A stretch of 64,000 bases of DNA from Nonomuraea sp. SYSU D8015. Lineage in GTDB: Bacteria > Actinomycetota > Actinomycetes > Streptosporangiales > Streptosporangiaceae. The first letter of the stretch is position 1. Each line of letters starts with the position of its first letter. The notes beneath the pieces were generated by a model, which did no database searches, was not told the origin of the DNA, and was given only the letters and a program-made list of their open reading frames with translations. Location of the stretch: assembly GCF_008065375.1 (NCBI RefSeq), contig NZ_VJYI01000001.1, positions 186,001-250,000 of the forward strand, written 5' to 3'. Shown in pieces: positions 40,102 through 48,571 of this stretch. The translations under genes were made by a program, and so were the position numbers.

Positions 40102-40824
40102 TCACTTCTCCCAGCCCTCGGGAACCGGGAAGACGTCGCCGGGCTGGAGGTTCTCGTTCTTGACGATGTCGGACACCGTCACCAGGTGGTAGCCCTTCTT
40201 CTGCAGCGACTTGACGATCGACGGCATGGCGTCGACGGTCTGCTTCACCCAGTCGTGCATGAGGATGATGCTGCCGGGCTTGGCCACCTCAAGGGTCTTC
40301 TTCTTGATCGCCTCGACGTTCTTGGTCTTCCAGTCCTCCGAGCCGCCGGTCCACAGGATGATCGGCATGCCGAACTCGGTGGCGATCTCGGAGACCGTCA
40401 GGTCGGCCATCCCGTACGGGGGCCGCAGCAGCTTGGGCTCGACGCCGGCCGCCTTCTTGATCTCGTCCTGCGTCTTCTTGATCTCGGCCCTGATCTCCCA
40501 GGTCTCGAGTGTCCTGAAGTCAGGGTGCTTGTAGCTGTGGTTGCCCAGTTCGTGGCCCTCGGCGGCCATCCGCTTGACGAACTGGGGGCGGCTCTTCACG
40601 TACTGGCCCTCGAGGAAGAACGTCGCCTTGGCGTCGTACTTCTTCAGCGTGTCGAGCAGGGTTCCCGCGTACTTGCCCGGTCCGTCGTCGAAGGTCAGCG
40701 CGACGCACTTCACCTGCGTGCAGTCGACCGGAGCCTTCTTGGGGGCCTGGGCGGACGCGGGCGCCGGGGTGAGGGTGACGCAAACAGCCGCGATTGCCAA
40801 GAGTGAACTGATGTGTCGGGACAT
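40102..40824 (-). CDS. secreted polysaccharide deacetylase (NodB/CE4)
   Basis: A 240-residue exported enzyme. A signal peptide (about 1-26, ending ASAQA) is followed by a NodB homology domain with motif 1 TFDDGPG (catalytic and metal Asp), motif 2 HSYKHPDF (metal His pair), motif 3 RPPYG, motif 4 WTGGSEDW and motif 5 ILMHDW. It would remove N-acetyl groups from chitin, peptidoglycan or a related polymer outside the cell. The ATG at 40824 has GGAAGC at the right distance; the ATG at 40839 lacks a ribosome site. 47 bp from the lactone oxidase start on the same strand. Confidence 0.92.
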   Translation of the reverse strand: MSRHISSLLAIAAVCVTLTPAPASAQAPKKAPVDCTQVKCVALTFDDGPGKYAGTLLDTLKKYDAKATFFLEGQYVKSRPQFVKRMAAEGHELGNHSYKHPDFRTLETWEIRAEIKKTQDEIKKAAGVEPKLLRPPYGMADLTVSEIATEFGMPIILWTGGSEDWKTKNVEAIKKKTLEVAKPGSIILMHDWVKQTVDAMPSIVKSLQKKGYHLVTVSDIVKNENLQPGDVFPVPEGWEK

Positions 40825-40878
40825 AAATAGAGCTTCCATTGTGATGGGTGTTGCGAGGGATGTCCCGACCGTAGCGGA

Positions 40879-42084
40879 TCAACTCTTGGCAGGTGAAGGA
40901 GCCTCGGGAAGTCTCAGGAAACCCGAACCTCCGATCCCGACCATCACCGCCAGGGCCGCCGCCCCCAGCGAGAAGACGTACGCGTTGGACGCGCCGTACG
41001 TCTCGGTGAGCCGGCCGCCCGCCCACGCGCCGATCGCCACGCCGAAGCCGAGCGCGGTGGAGATCCACGCCATCCCCTCCGTGAGCAGGGACGGCGGCAC
41101 CAGCCGCTCGGTGAGCGAGAAGCCGGTGATGAGCGTCGGCGAGATCGCGAACCCGGCCAGGAAGAGCGCCGCGGCCATGATCCACGCGTCCCCGATGAAC
41201 ACGATCGGCAGGAGGCCCAGCGCGAACACGCCCAGCGCCCGGACGAAGCGGCGCCGCAACGAGATCCGCCAGTTCCTGGACCCGAACCAGAGCCCCGACA
41301 CCATCGACCCGCCCGCGAACGCGGCCAGCAGGAACCCCGCGGCGCCCTTGACCCCGCGCTCGTCCGCGAACGCCACGGTGATCAGGTCCACGGAGCCGAA
41401 CACCGCCCCCATCGCCAGGTAGACGCACGACAGCAGGGCGATCCCGGGGATGAGGATGGGCGTGCCGTTCGCCGACCTGCTCTGCTCGTGGACGGGCGGC
41501 TGCGTGCGCCGCTGCGCCGCCAGCGCCACGAGGCCGACGAACATGAAGACCAGCGCCACGATCAGGCCCATGTACGGGTTGATCTCGGTGGCCAGCACCG
41601 TGACCAGCGCCGGCCCGGTGACGAAGACGACCTCGTCGACCACGGACTCGAAGGCGAAGGCGGTGTGCAGCTTGCCGGAGCCGCCGTGGATGACCGACCA
41701 GCGGGCCCGCACCATCGAGCCGACCGACAGCGACGTGGCCCCGACGACCAGGCCGGAGACGTACAGCGTCCACTCGGGCAGCCGGAGGCCGGCGCTGACC
41801 ATGAGGGCGGCCAGAGCGAGCGCGTTGATCACGGCGAACGGCGGGATCACCCGGCTCTGCCCGAACCGGTCCACGAGGCGCCCGGACAACGGGGCGCCCA
41901 CCGCGAAGGCCACGTTGGTGGTCGCGGCGACCGCGCCGGCGGTGGCGTAGGACTCGGTGAGGGCGGAGATCAGTAAGACGATCCCGATCCCCAGCATCGA
42001 CATCGGCATGCGCCCGACGAAGCCGGCGAGCACGAACGCCTTGATGCCAGGCCCGTTGAACAGCCCCCGGTAAGGCCCGACCAC
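40879..42084 (-). CDS. MFS transporter
   Basis: A 401-residue major-facilitator protein with twelve predicted membrane helices. The helix 2-3 loop motif A appears as GRLVDRFGQSRVI, and the second half has a corresponding charged loop (FGSRNWRISLRRRF). It resembles small drug or metabolite efflux permeases of actinomycetes; the substrate is not known. GTG start at 42084 with AAGGAGG about 9 bp before it. Divergent from the transglycosylase gene; the 92-bp gap contains spaced half-sites AACCATT-GC and GC-AAATGGTT (42112-42147) that could bind a regulator. Confidence 0.9.
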   Translation of the reverse strand: MVGPYRGLFNGPGIKAFVLAGFVGRMPMSMLGIGIVLLISALTESYATAGAVAATTNVAFAVGAPLSGRLVDRFGQSRVIPPFAVINALALAALMVSAGLRLPEWTLYVSGLVVGATSLSVGSMVRARWSVIHGGSGKLHTAFAFESVVDEVVFVTGPALVTVLATEINPYMGLIVALVFMFVGLVALAAQRRTQPPVHEQSRSANGTPILIPGIALLSCVYLAMGAVFGSVDLITVAFADERGVKGAAGFLLAAFAGGSMVSGLWFGSRNWRISLRRRFVRALGVFALGLLPIVFIGDAWIMAAALFLAGFAISPTLITGFSLTERLVPPSLLTEGMAWISTALGFGVAIGAWAGGRLTETYGASNAYVFSLGAAALAVMVGIGGSGFLRLPEAPSPAKS

Positions 42085-42176
42085 CCCGTTTCCTCCTTAC
42101 TTCGGCCAGCTAACCATTGCGCACGAATGTTGTGATAGCAAATGGTTTTCCGGTCGGCTGGGCTAACCTGTCCCGA

Positions 42177-43352
42177 GTGTCCGGTCTTCCCTCGTTGCGC
42201 GCGGTCATGCTCATGGTCACCGCCGTGCTCGCGGTCACGGCCGCGGCCGGCGTCGTCACCGTGATGCTGGACGACGACCTGGTCGGAACCTCACAAGAGC
42301 CGGTACGGAGGCCGTCTCGCCAGCCGTCCGCCGCGCCCCGCCTCGACCAGCTCGTGCCCACGGCCCAGCCGGTCCAGGACTTCGGCGCGGGAGGCCCCGG
42401 CGTCACCGCGACCCCGCCGCGCGTACTGGCGATCGCCCGGTCCGCCGTGCCCAAGGAGACCCGGCTCAAGCTCGGCGCGCTGAAGCACGTCCAGAAGGCG
42501 ATCGTCGTGGACGCGGGCGCGGTCACGGTGTCGGGCACCGGGCTGAACCTGCTGGCCGTCGACCCGGTCGACTTCCGCTCCTGGACGCCGCAGCCCGTCG
42601 CCGACCAGCCGGCCGTGTGGAGCGCGCTGGCCAGGGGAGAGCTGGTGGCCGACGCGGGCTCGATGCGCAGGCTCGGGATGATGCTCGGGGCGATGTACCA
42701 GGTGGACGGCGGCCCCAAGCTGCGCGTCGCGGCCTCGGCCACGCTCGGGCTCGCGGGCGTGGACGGGCTCGTGAGCGCCGACGTGGGCAGGTCGCTGGGG
42801 TTCGCGCCCGGCGTCGCGGTGCTGCTGCACGGCAAGCCGGGCAAGATCAGCGCGGCGGGCGTGCGGAAGCTGCTCGGCAAGGGCTCCCAGGTCGTCACGC
42901 TCGACGCGCACGCGCGCACCCCCAAGAGCAATCAGCCGGACCGGCAGAGCCCGCAGACGGTCAACGTCGGCCGCCCCGGCAGCTACCTGGAGCTCTACAA
43001 GGCCTCGGCCACTCGCTGCCCCGGACTCTCATGGACGGTGCTGGCCGCGATCGGGCAGGTCGAGAGCGGGCACGGGCGCAACAACGGGCCGTCGAGCGCG
43101 GGCGCGCTCGGCCCCATGCAGTTCATGCCCGCGACCTGGAAGCACTACGGCGTGGACGGCGACGGGGACGGCAAGGCCGACATCTGGAGCCCGTACGACG
43201 CGGTGCCGAGCGCGGCCAACTACCTGTGCGCCAACGGCGCGGGCAAGGGCGGCGAGAAGCTGCGCAAGGCGATCTGGTTCTACAACCACTCGTGGGACTA
43301 CGTGAACAAGGTCATGGGCATCGCCGAGGCGTACGCCCGCACGTACGCCTGA
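42177..43352 (+). CDS. lytic transglycosylase, SLT type, membrane-anchored
   Basis: A 391-residue exported murein hydrolase. A signal or anchor helix (about 8-32) precedes a Pro-rich linker and a roughly 150-residue region I cannot assign. The C-terminal transglycosylase domain (about 290-385) has catalytic Glu in AIGQVESGHGRNN and then GALGPMQFMPATWKHYGVDGDGDGKADIWSPYDAVPSAANYL in pieces, as in actinobacterial lytic transglycosylases with a calcium-like DGDGD loop. The GTG at 42177 was chosen; a TAACCT -10-like box ends 7 bp before it, so translation may be leaderless. The upstream ATG frame to 42117 lacks coding character. Confidence 0.87.
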   Translation: MSGLPSLRAVMLMVTAVLAVTAAAGVVTVMLDDDLVGTSQEPVRRPSRQPSAAPRLDQLVPTAQPVQDFGAGGPGVTATPPRVLAIARSAVPKETRLKLGALKHVQKAIVVDAGAVTVSGTGLNLLAVDPVDFRSWTPQPVADQPAVWSALARGELVADAGSMRRLGMMLGAMYQVDGGPKLRVAASATLGLAGVDGLVSADVGRSLGFAPGVAVLLHGKPGKISAAGVRKLLGKGSQVVTLDAHARTPKSNQPDRQSPQTVNVGRPGSYLELYKASATRCPGLSWTVLAAIGQVESGHGRNNGPSSAGALGPMQFMPATWKHYGVDGDGDGKADIWSPYDAVPSAANYLCANGAGKGGEKLRKAIWFYNHSWDYVNKVMGIAEAYARTYA

Positions 43353-43380
43353 GGCGGCGTACGCCCGCCCTTACGCCTGA
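43326..43380. repeat. 28-bp duplication across the transglycosylase stop codon
   Basis: The last nine codons with TGA (43326-43352) recur, with a few changes, immediately downstream (43354-43380, including a second TGA). The offset is exactly 28 bp. The second copy runs 10 bp into the 3' end of the convergent ferrochelatase gene, whose stop lies at 43371. Confidence 0.7.
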
Positions 43381-44324
43381 GGACGCCCGCGAACAGGCGC
43401 CGGGCAGCAGGTGAGCGCGCACGGGACGGGCTCCGGCTCGTCCATCAGCTCGCGCACCATCCCGACGAAACGCGGGTGGGTGCCCGCGGTCGCCGCCCGC
43501 TCCAGGGGCAGGCCGAGCTCGGCGGCCACCTGCCTGGCCTCGGTGTCGAGGTCGTAGACGACCTCCATGTGGTCGGAGACGAACCCGATCGGCACCAGCA
43601 CGACCGAGCGGGCGTCGGTCTTCTGCAGGTAGTCGCAGACGTCCGGCTCCAGCCACGGCACCTGCGGCGGGCCGCTGCGCGACTGCCACACCAGGTCCCA
43701 CGGCTCGCTCCGGCCGAGCGCCCGGCTGACGAGCTCGGCGCTCCTGCGCAGCTGCGCCTCGTAGAGCCCGCCGGACGGGCCCGCGGTCTCGGCCATCGAG
43801 ACCGGGATGCTGTGCGCGGTGAACACGAGCCTGGCGTCGTCGCGGCCGAGCCGCTCCAGCGCCGCCCGCGTGTGGTCGGCCATGGCGGCGACGAACCCCG
43901 GATGATCGCCGAAGTGCCGCATCTTGACCAGCTCGGGGCCGCCCTCGACGGAGATCCTGGCGATGTCCTCGTAATACTGGCGGCAGCTGGAGTAGCCCGC
44001 GAACGCCGACGTGGCGAAGACGGCCGCCCTGCGGACGCCGTCGGCCTTCATCTGCCGCACCGTGTCCTCGCCGAACGGGTGCCAGTTGCGGTTGCCCCAG
44101 TAGATCGGCACGTCGACGACCGGGCGCAGGGCCTCGATCAGGTCGCGGTTCTGCTGGTTGATCGGGCTGACCCCGCCGAAACTCTGGTAGTGCTCGGCCA
44201 CCGCGAGCAGCCGCTCGCGCGGCACGCCGCGCCCGCGCACGACGTTTTCCAGGAACGGCATCACGTCGTCGGGCCCTTCGGGGCCGCCGAACGACAGGAC
44301 CAGCAGAGCGTCGTAGTCACCCAC
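43371..44324 (-). CDS. hemH: ferrochelatase (coproporphyrin III type)
   Basis: A 317-residue chelatase inserting ferrous iron into a porphyrin. It begins [22 protein letters not shown], has WGNRNWHPF near 77, and the catalytic His171 in [10 protein letters not shown]. In actinobacteria this enzyme (CpfC) uses coproporphyrin III in the coproporphyrin-dependent heme route (family knowledge). Three cysteines close to the C-terminus (CALTCC, residues 302, 306, 307) fit the [2Fe-2S] cluster seen in this lineage. ATG at 44324 at the start of homology. It is convergent with the transglycosylase and divergent from the S9 peptidase. Confidence 0.93.
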   Translation of the reverse strand: MGDYDALLVLSFGGPEGPDDVMPFLENVVRGRGVPRERLLAVAEHYQSFGGVSPINQQNRDLIEALRPVVDVPIYWGNRNWHPFGEDTVRQMKADGVRRAAVFATSAFAGYSSCRQYYEDIARISVEGGPELVKMRHFGDHPGFVAAMADHTRAALERLGRDDARLVFTAHSIPVSMAETAGPSGGLYEAQLRRSAELVSRALGRSEPWDLVWQSRSGPPQVPWLEPDVCDYLQKTDARSVVLVPIGFVSDHMEVVYDLDTEARQVAAELGLPLERAATAGTHPRFVGMVRELMDEPEPVPCALTCCPAPVRGRPQA

Positions 44325-44446
44325 GTGACAACCTTATTCGCGCGGGGCAGTGCCCCCGCAGCCTTCCCCCGCCCCCGAAGGAAGGGCGGCGGAGTGGCGG
44401 TTGCGGCACGGTGCGACGGTCACCGACGCAAGGTAGGTTCGATCGA

Positions 44447-46423
44447 GTGAGCGCATTCAACGACATACGTGACTATGTGGCCATCCCCCGGGTTCTCTCG
44501 CTGCGGCTCTCCCCCGACGGCTCACGGTTGATCTCGGCGGTCCAGTCCCTCAACCCCGACGGCAAGTCGTACGGCACCGCGCTCTGGGCGATCCCGCTCG
44601 ACGGCGACCCCTACCGCCTGACCCGCTCCGCCAAGGGCGAGTCGGCCGCCGTCTTCACCGACGCGGGCGACGTGCTGTTCACCTCGGCCCGCCCCGACCC
44701 CACGGTCAAGGACTCCACCGACGAGGTCCCCTCGCTCTGGCTGCTGCCGCGCGCCGGCGGCGAGTCCCGCCAGGTGGCCGCCAGGCCCGGGGGGATCGGG
44801 GCCGTGCGCACCGCGGGTGACGTGGTCGTGTTCGCCTCGGACGTGCTGGATGGGGAGGAGGCGGCCGAGGAGGAGAAGCGCAAGGCCCGCAAGGAGGCCG
44901 GGATCAGCGCGATCCTGCACGAGGGCTCTCCCGTCCGCTACTGGGACCACGACCTCGGCCCCGGCCGCACCCGGCTCTTCGCCGCCCGGCTCGGCGCCGA
45001 CCGGCTGGAGGACGTGCGCGACCTGACGCCCGACGCCGGCGAGGCGCTGCGTGAGGTCGCGTTCGAGCTGACGCCCGACGGCGCCACCGTGATCACGACG
45101 TGGCGGACGGACCTGGCGAAGGGTGAGTTCCGTACCGACCTGGTGGCCGTCGACGTCGCCACCGGGGAGCGGCGCACGCTGCTCACCCAGGACGGCCACG
45201 ACTTCACGGGCCCCATCGCGATCTCCCCCGACGGCGCCCGCGTGGCCTGCTCCCGCGAGCGGTTCACCGCCGTGGACGTCTCGGCCCGCAGCGAGCTGTG
45301 GATCGCCGACCTGGCCACCGGCGAGGGCCGCGCGTACGCGCCCGACCTGTTCCCCGCCGACGTCGAATGGGCGCCGGACTCCTCGGCCGTCTACATCGCC
45401 GCCGACCACCGGGGCCGCCGCCCGATCTTCCGCGTCCCGCTGGACGGGGAAGTGGCAAGACTGACCGGTGACGACGCCGCGTACCTCGGGCTCAACGCCT
45501 CCGCCGACGGCCGCTTCGTGTACGCCCTGCGCAGCGCGATCAACCTCGCCCCCGCCCCGGCCAGGATCGACGTGGCCACCGGCGAGATCACCGACCTGCC
45601 CTCGCCCGCGCCGCGCCCCGAGGTCCGCGGCACGCTCACCGAGATCTCGGCCACCGCCGACGACGGCGCCACGGTTCGCGGCTGGCTCGTGCTGCCCGAG
45701 GGCGCCTCCGCCGAGGACCCGGCGCCGTTCCTGCTGTGGATCCACGGAGGCCCGGTCGCGTCCTGGAACGACTGGCAGTGGCGCTGGCAGTCCTGGATCA
45801 TGGCCGAGCACGGTTACGCCGTGTTGATGCCGGACCCGTGCCTGTCCACGGGTTACGGTCAGGACATGATCGACCGCGGCTGGGGCGACTGGGGCCCGCG
45901 CACCCAGGCCGACCTCGACGCGATCGTGGACGTCGCCCTGGCCAGGGACGACATCGACAGCGAGCGCGTCGGCGCCATGGGTGGCTCGTTCGGGGGCTAC
46001 ATGGCCAACTGGCTCGCCGGCCACAGCGACCGCTACAAGGCCATCGTCACCCACGCCTCGCTGTGGAGCCTCGACCAGTTCGCCGGCACCACCGACGTCG
46101 CGATGTACTGGCAGCGGGAGTTCGGCCTGCCGGGCTCCGAGCGGTACGAGCGGCTCTCCCCGCACCTCTCCATCGACAAGATCACCACGCCGATGCTCGT
46201 CATCCACGGCGACAAGGACTACCGCGTGCCGATCGGCGAGGCCCTGCGCCTGTGGCGGGACCTGCAACGGAGTGAGATCGAGGCGAAGTTCCTGTACTTC
46301 CCCGACGAGAACCACTGGATACTCAAGCCGGGCAACATCGTCGCCTGGTACGAGACCGTCCTCGCCTTCCTGGCACAGCACGTGCTCGGCCAGGAGTGGA
46401 AGCGCCCGGACTCGGTGGCGTGA
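44447..46423 (+). CDS. S9-family prolyl oligopeptidase-like peptidase
   Basis: A 658-residue serine peptidase. Residues about 10-390 form a beta-propeller with recurring SPDG/TPDG turns (LSPDGSRLIS, LTPDGATVIT, ISPDGARVAC, WAPDSSAVYIA). The C-terminal alpha/beta-hydrolase domain has nucleophile Ser514 in GGSFGGYM, Asp in HGDKDYRVP and His in DENHWIL. Such acylaminoacyl-peptidase-type enzymes cut short peptides in the cytoplasm. The GTG at 44447 was selected with AAGGTAGG 10 bp before it; the frame is open upstream without coding character. Its stop overlaps the next gene's start (TGATG). Confidence 0.93.
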   Translation: MSAFNDIRDYVAIPRVLSLRLSPDGSRLISAVQSLNPDGKSYGTALWAIPLDGDPYRLTRSAKGESAAVFTDAGDVLFTSARPDPTVKDSTDEVPSLWLLPRAGGESRQVAARPGGIGAVRTAGDVVVFASDVLDGEEAAEEEKRKARKEAGISAILHEGSPVRYWDHDLGPGRTRLFAARLGADRLEDVRDLTPDAGEALREVAFELTPDGATVITTWRTDLAKGEFRTDLVAVDVATGERRTLLTQDGHDFTGPIAISPDGARVACSRERFTAVDVSARSELWIADLATGEGRAYAPDLFPADVEWAPDSSAVYIAADHRGRRPIFRVPLDGEVARLTGDDAAYLGLNASADGRFVYALRSAINLAPAPARIDVATGEITDLPSPAPRPEVRGTLTEISATADDGATVRGWLVLPEGASAEDPAPFLLWIHGGPVASWNDWQWRWQSWIMAEHGYAVLMPDPCLSTGYGQDMIDRGWGDWGPRTQADLDAIVDVALARDDIDSERVGAMGGSFGGYMANWLAGHSDRYKAIVTHASLWSLDQFAGTTDVAMYWQREFGLPGSERYERLSPHLSIDKITTPMLVIHGDKDYRVPIGEALRLWRDLQRSEIEAKFLYFPDENHWILKPGNIVAWYETVLAFLAQHVLGQEWKRPDSVA

Positions 46424-47211
46424 TGAGCGACTTCCTGCGACTGGCCGAGGACATCGCCCGTGAGGCGGGGGACATGCTCCTCGCCAAGCGCCCGACGATG
46501 TCCGAGGAGATCGAGACCAAGTCCAGCCCCACCGACGTGGTCACCGCCCTCGACACGGCGTCGGAGTCGCTCATCCGCGAGCGCATCCTGGCCGCCAGGC
46601 CCGGCGACCGCATCCTCGGCGAGGAGGGCGGGGAGGAGCCCGGCGAGTCCGACGTGCGCTGGATCGTCGACCCCATCGACGGCACCGTCAACTTCCTGTA
46701 CGGCCTGCCCGAATGGGCGGTGTCGATCGCCGTCGAGGTCGGCGGCCGGGTCGTGGCCGGGGTGGTCAACGTCCCGGCGCGGGGCGAGGTCTACACGGCC
46801 GCGCTCGGCGAGGGCGCCTGGCTCGGGGGCGAGCGGCTGCACTGCAACACCGGGGTGCCGCTCGCCCAGGCGCTGGTCGCGACCGGGTTCGGCTACGCGG
46901 TCGAGCGGCGGGCCGTCCAGGGGCAGGTGGTCGCGGCGGTGCTGCCGCGGGTGCGCGACATCCGGCGGGGCGGCTCGTGCGCGATCGACCTGTGCTCGCT
47001 GGCGGCCGGGCGCGTGGACGCGTACTACGAGCGGGGCATCAACCCGTGGGACTACGCCGCCGCCGGCCTGGTGGCGACGGAGTCGGGGGCCCGGCTGGGC
47101 GGGCTGCGCGGCCGTCCGGTGAGCCCGGAGTTCGCGCTCTGCGCCGGTCCCGGTCTGTTCGAGGAACTGCACGACCTGCTGGTGACGCTGAACCCCGAAC
47201 GCGACGCCTGA
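46423..47211 (+). CDS. inositol monophosphatase family protein
   Basis: A 262-residue Mg-dependent phosphatase. Motifs in order: GEEGGEEPG near 67 with the first metal Glu, WIVDPIDGTVNF near 81 with the metal Asp residues, and NPWDYAAAGLVATESG near 205 with the third-metal Asp. It would dephosphorylate inositol phosphate or a related sugar phosphate (histidinol-phosphate and fructose-bisphosphate phosphatases share the family). ATG overlaps the S9 peptidase stop by one base, so the two are co-translated. The long intergenic tail and strong hairpin downstream end the operon. Confidence 0.92.
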   Translation: MSDFLRLAEDIAREAGDMLLAKRPTMSEEIETKSSPTDVVTALDTASESLIRERILAARPGDRILGEEGGEEPGESDVRWIVDPIDGTVNFLYGLPEWAVSIAVEVGGRVVAGVVNVPARGEVYTAALGEGAWLGGERLHCNTGVPLAQALVATGFGYAVERRAVQGQVVAAVLPRVRDIRRGGSCAIDLCSLAAGRVDAYYERGINPWDYAAAGLVATESGARLGGLRGRPVSPEFALCAGPGLFEELHDLLVTLNPERDA

Positions 47212-47301
47212 CCCTCTCACCGACATCCGCCGATCCTCTCCCGGGAGGTCGGACGCGTTGCCTGTCCGGGGAGGGCACGGGCGTTGTCCCTCTCGGGGGG
47301 T

Positions 47302-47396
47302 GTGCCCGAGAGGACCTCGGCCCGGCGTGCGCGGGAGGGCCTCTGCACGGCGTGCCCGAAAGGATCCGGCCCGGCGTGCTGGGAGGATGCCCGTCC
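47302..47396. repeat. 25-bp degenerate tandem repeat, 3-4 copies
   Basis: Units of the form GTGCCCGAGAGGACCTCGG-CCCGGC at 47302-47326, 47327-47351 and 47352-47375, and a partial copy at 47376-47396. They sit in the 309-bp gap after the inositol-phosphatase gene, which holds no other feature except the terminator. Confidence 0.6.
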
Positions 47397-47475
47397 TTCT
47401 TCCGAGAGGACCTCAGCCCCATCCCCCCGTTGGGGTCTCCGGGAGGGACCGGCAGCGGGCAAGGGCGCCCGGCGA

Positions 47476-47516
47476 CGCGAAACGGCCGGAGCCGCGCAGG
47501 CTCCGGCCGTTTCGCG
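47476..47516. terminator. bidirectional hairpin terminator, 18-bp stem
   Basis: CGCGAAACGGCCGGAGCC (47476-47493) pairs perfectly with GGCTCCGGCCGTTTCGCG (47499-47516) around a 5-base loop. It lies between two convergent genes, 4 bp from the stop of the small minus-strand gene. Confidence 0.9.
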
Positions 47517-47520
47517 TGGG

Positions 47521-47685
47521 CTAGCGGGGCAACGCGATGCCGTGATCGTCCGCCAGTCGGCGCAGGTCCTCGATCTCGGCGGTGAGCGTGTCGGCGAGGT
47601 AGTCGTCGCCGACGCTACGGGCCTCCCGAAGGCCCTTGTAAGCCTGGTCGAGGCGGTGTTCGATCGTGGTCGTGAACTCGCCCAT
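47521..47685 (-). CDS. small hypothetical protein, 54 residues
   Basis: A short gene that is easily missed. It starts ATG at 47685 with AGGTGAG just upstream and reads MGEFTTTIEHRLDQAYKGLR, then EARSVGDDYLADTLTAEI and EDLRRLADDHGIALPR before TAG. Third codon positions are almost all G/C and the sequence is amphipathic and helical, unlike noise. A strong terminator follows directly. No family name is recognised; small proteins of this look are widespread in Streptosporangiaceae and Streptomyces. Function unknown. Confidence 0.75.
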   Translation of the reverse strand: MGEFTTTIEHRLDQAYKGLREARSVGDDYLADTLTAEIEDLRRLADDHGIALPR

Positions 47686-47729
47686 CTCACCTACTCTCTA
47701 GGGGTTCGCTCGTGCAAGGGCGATGTTTG

Positions 47730-47759
47730 CCCATTGCCGGACGATGTCCTGGCAATGGG
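47730..47759. promoter_or_regulatory. inverted repeat before the small gene / two-component operon
   Basis: CCCATTGCC and GGCAATGGG are perfect 9-bp arms; with one bulge the stem extends by GGAC/GTCC to leave a 3-base loop. It lies 45 bp upstream of the small gene and 159 bp upstream of the divergent response regulator, so it may be an operator. A terminator role is also possible. The rest of the 232-bp gap shows nothing clear. Confidence 0.4.
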
Positions 47760-47917
47760 TGTCCCGCAGGCATACCCCGCCACCTTGCCCCCCGAAACAT
47801 GAATTTCCGGCGCTCCCCCTCACCAGGTGGTCACCGAGGCCTGAACATGCCTTACCGTGCGCTTATCGAGCCTGTGGGCAGAATGAGTGACCAGAATCGG
47901 AGAGAGGTGTTCCAGGC

Positions 47918-48571
47918 GTGCGAGTGCTGGTGGTGGAGGATGAGCGGGTGCTCGCCGACGCGATCGCGACCGGGCTGCGGCGCGAGGCCATGGCGGTGGA
48001 CGTGGCCTACGACGGCGGCGGCGCGCTCGAGCGGACCTCCTACATCGACTACGACGTGATCGTGCTGGACCGCGACCTGCCGGTCGTGCACGGAGACGAG
48101 GTCTGCCGCCGGCTGGTCGAGCAGCGGACCGCCTCGCGGATCCTGATGCTGACCGCGTCGGGCGACGTGGACGACAAGGTGGAGGGGCTCGGCCTGGGCG
48201 CCGACGACTACCTCGCCAAGCCGTTCGTGTTCATCGAGCTCGTCGCCAGGGTCCGCGCGCTCGGCCGCCGCTCCGCGCCCGCCCTGCCGCCGGTCCTGGA
48301 GCGGGCCGGGATCCGGCTCGACCCGGGCAAGCGGCTGGTGGAGCGCGACGGCAGGGAGGTCGTGCTGACCAAGAAGGAGTTCGCGGTCCTGGAGGAGCTG
48401 ATGCGGGCCGAGGGCGCCGTCGTCAGCCAGGAGGACCTGCTGGACAAGGCGTGGGACGAGAACATCGACCCGTTCACGAACGTGGTCAGGGTGACCATGA
48501 TGACGCTGCGGAAGAAGCTGGGCGAGCCTCAGGTGATCGAGACTGTGCCCGGGGTTGGGTACAAACTGTGA
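47918..48571 (+). CDS. OmpR-family response regulator
   Basis: A 217-residue DNA-binding regulator. The receiver domain has the acidic pair in VVEDE, phospho-acceptor Asp51 in DVIVLDRDLP, Thr in LMLTASG and Lys in YLAKPF. The C-terminal winged helix (about 125-215) has GKRLVERDGREVVLTKKEFAVLEEL-type sequence and the recognition region NVVRVTMMTLRKKLGEP, ending VPGVGYKL. GTG start at 47918 with GAGAGAGG upstream. It overlaps the sensor-kinase gene by 4 bp (GTGA), the usual two-component layout. The signal and regulon are unknown. Confidence 0.93.
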   Translation: MRVLVVEDERVLADAIATGLRREAMAVDVAYDGGGALERTSYIDYDVIVLDRDLPVVHGDEVCRRLVEQRTASRILMLTASGDVDDKVEGLGLGADDYLAKPFVFIELVARVRALGRRSAPALPPVLERAGIRLDPGKRLVERDGREVVLTKKEFAVLEELMRAEGAVVSQEDLLDKAWDENIDPFTNVVRVTMMTLRKKLGEPQVIETVPGVGYKL

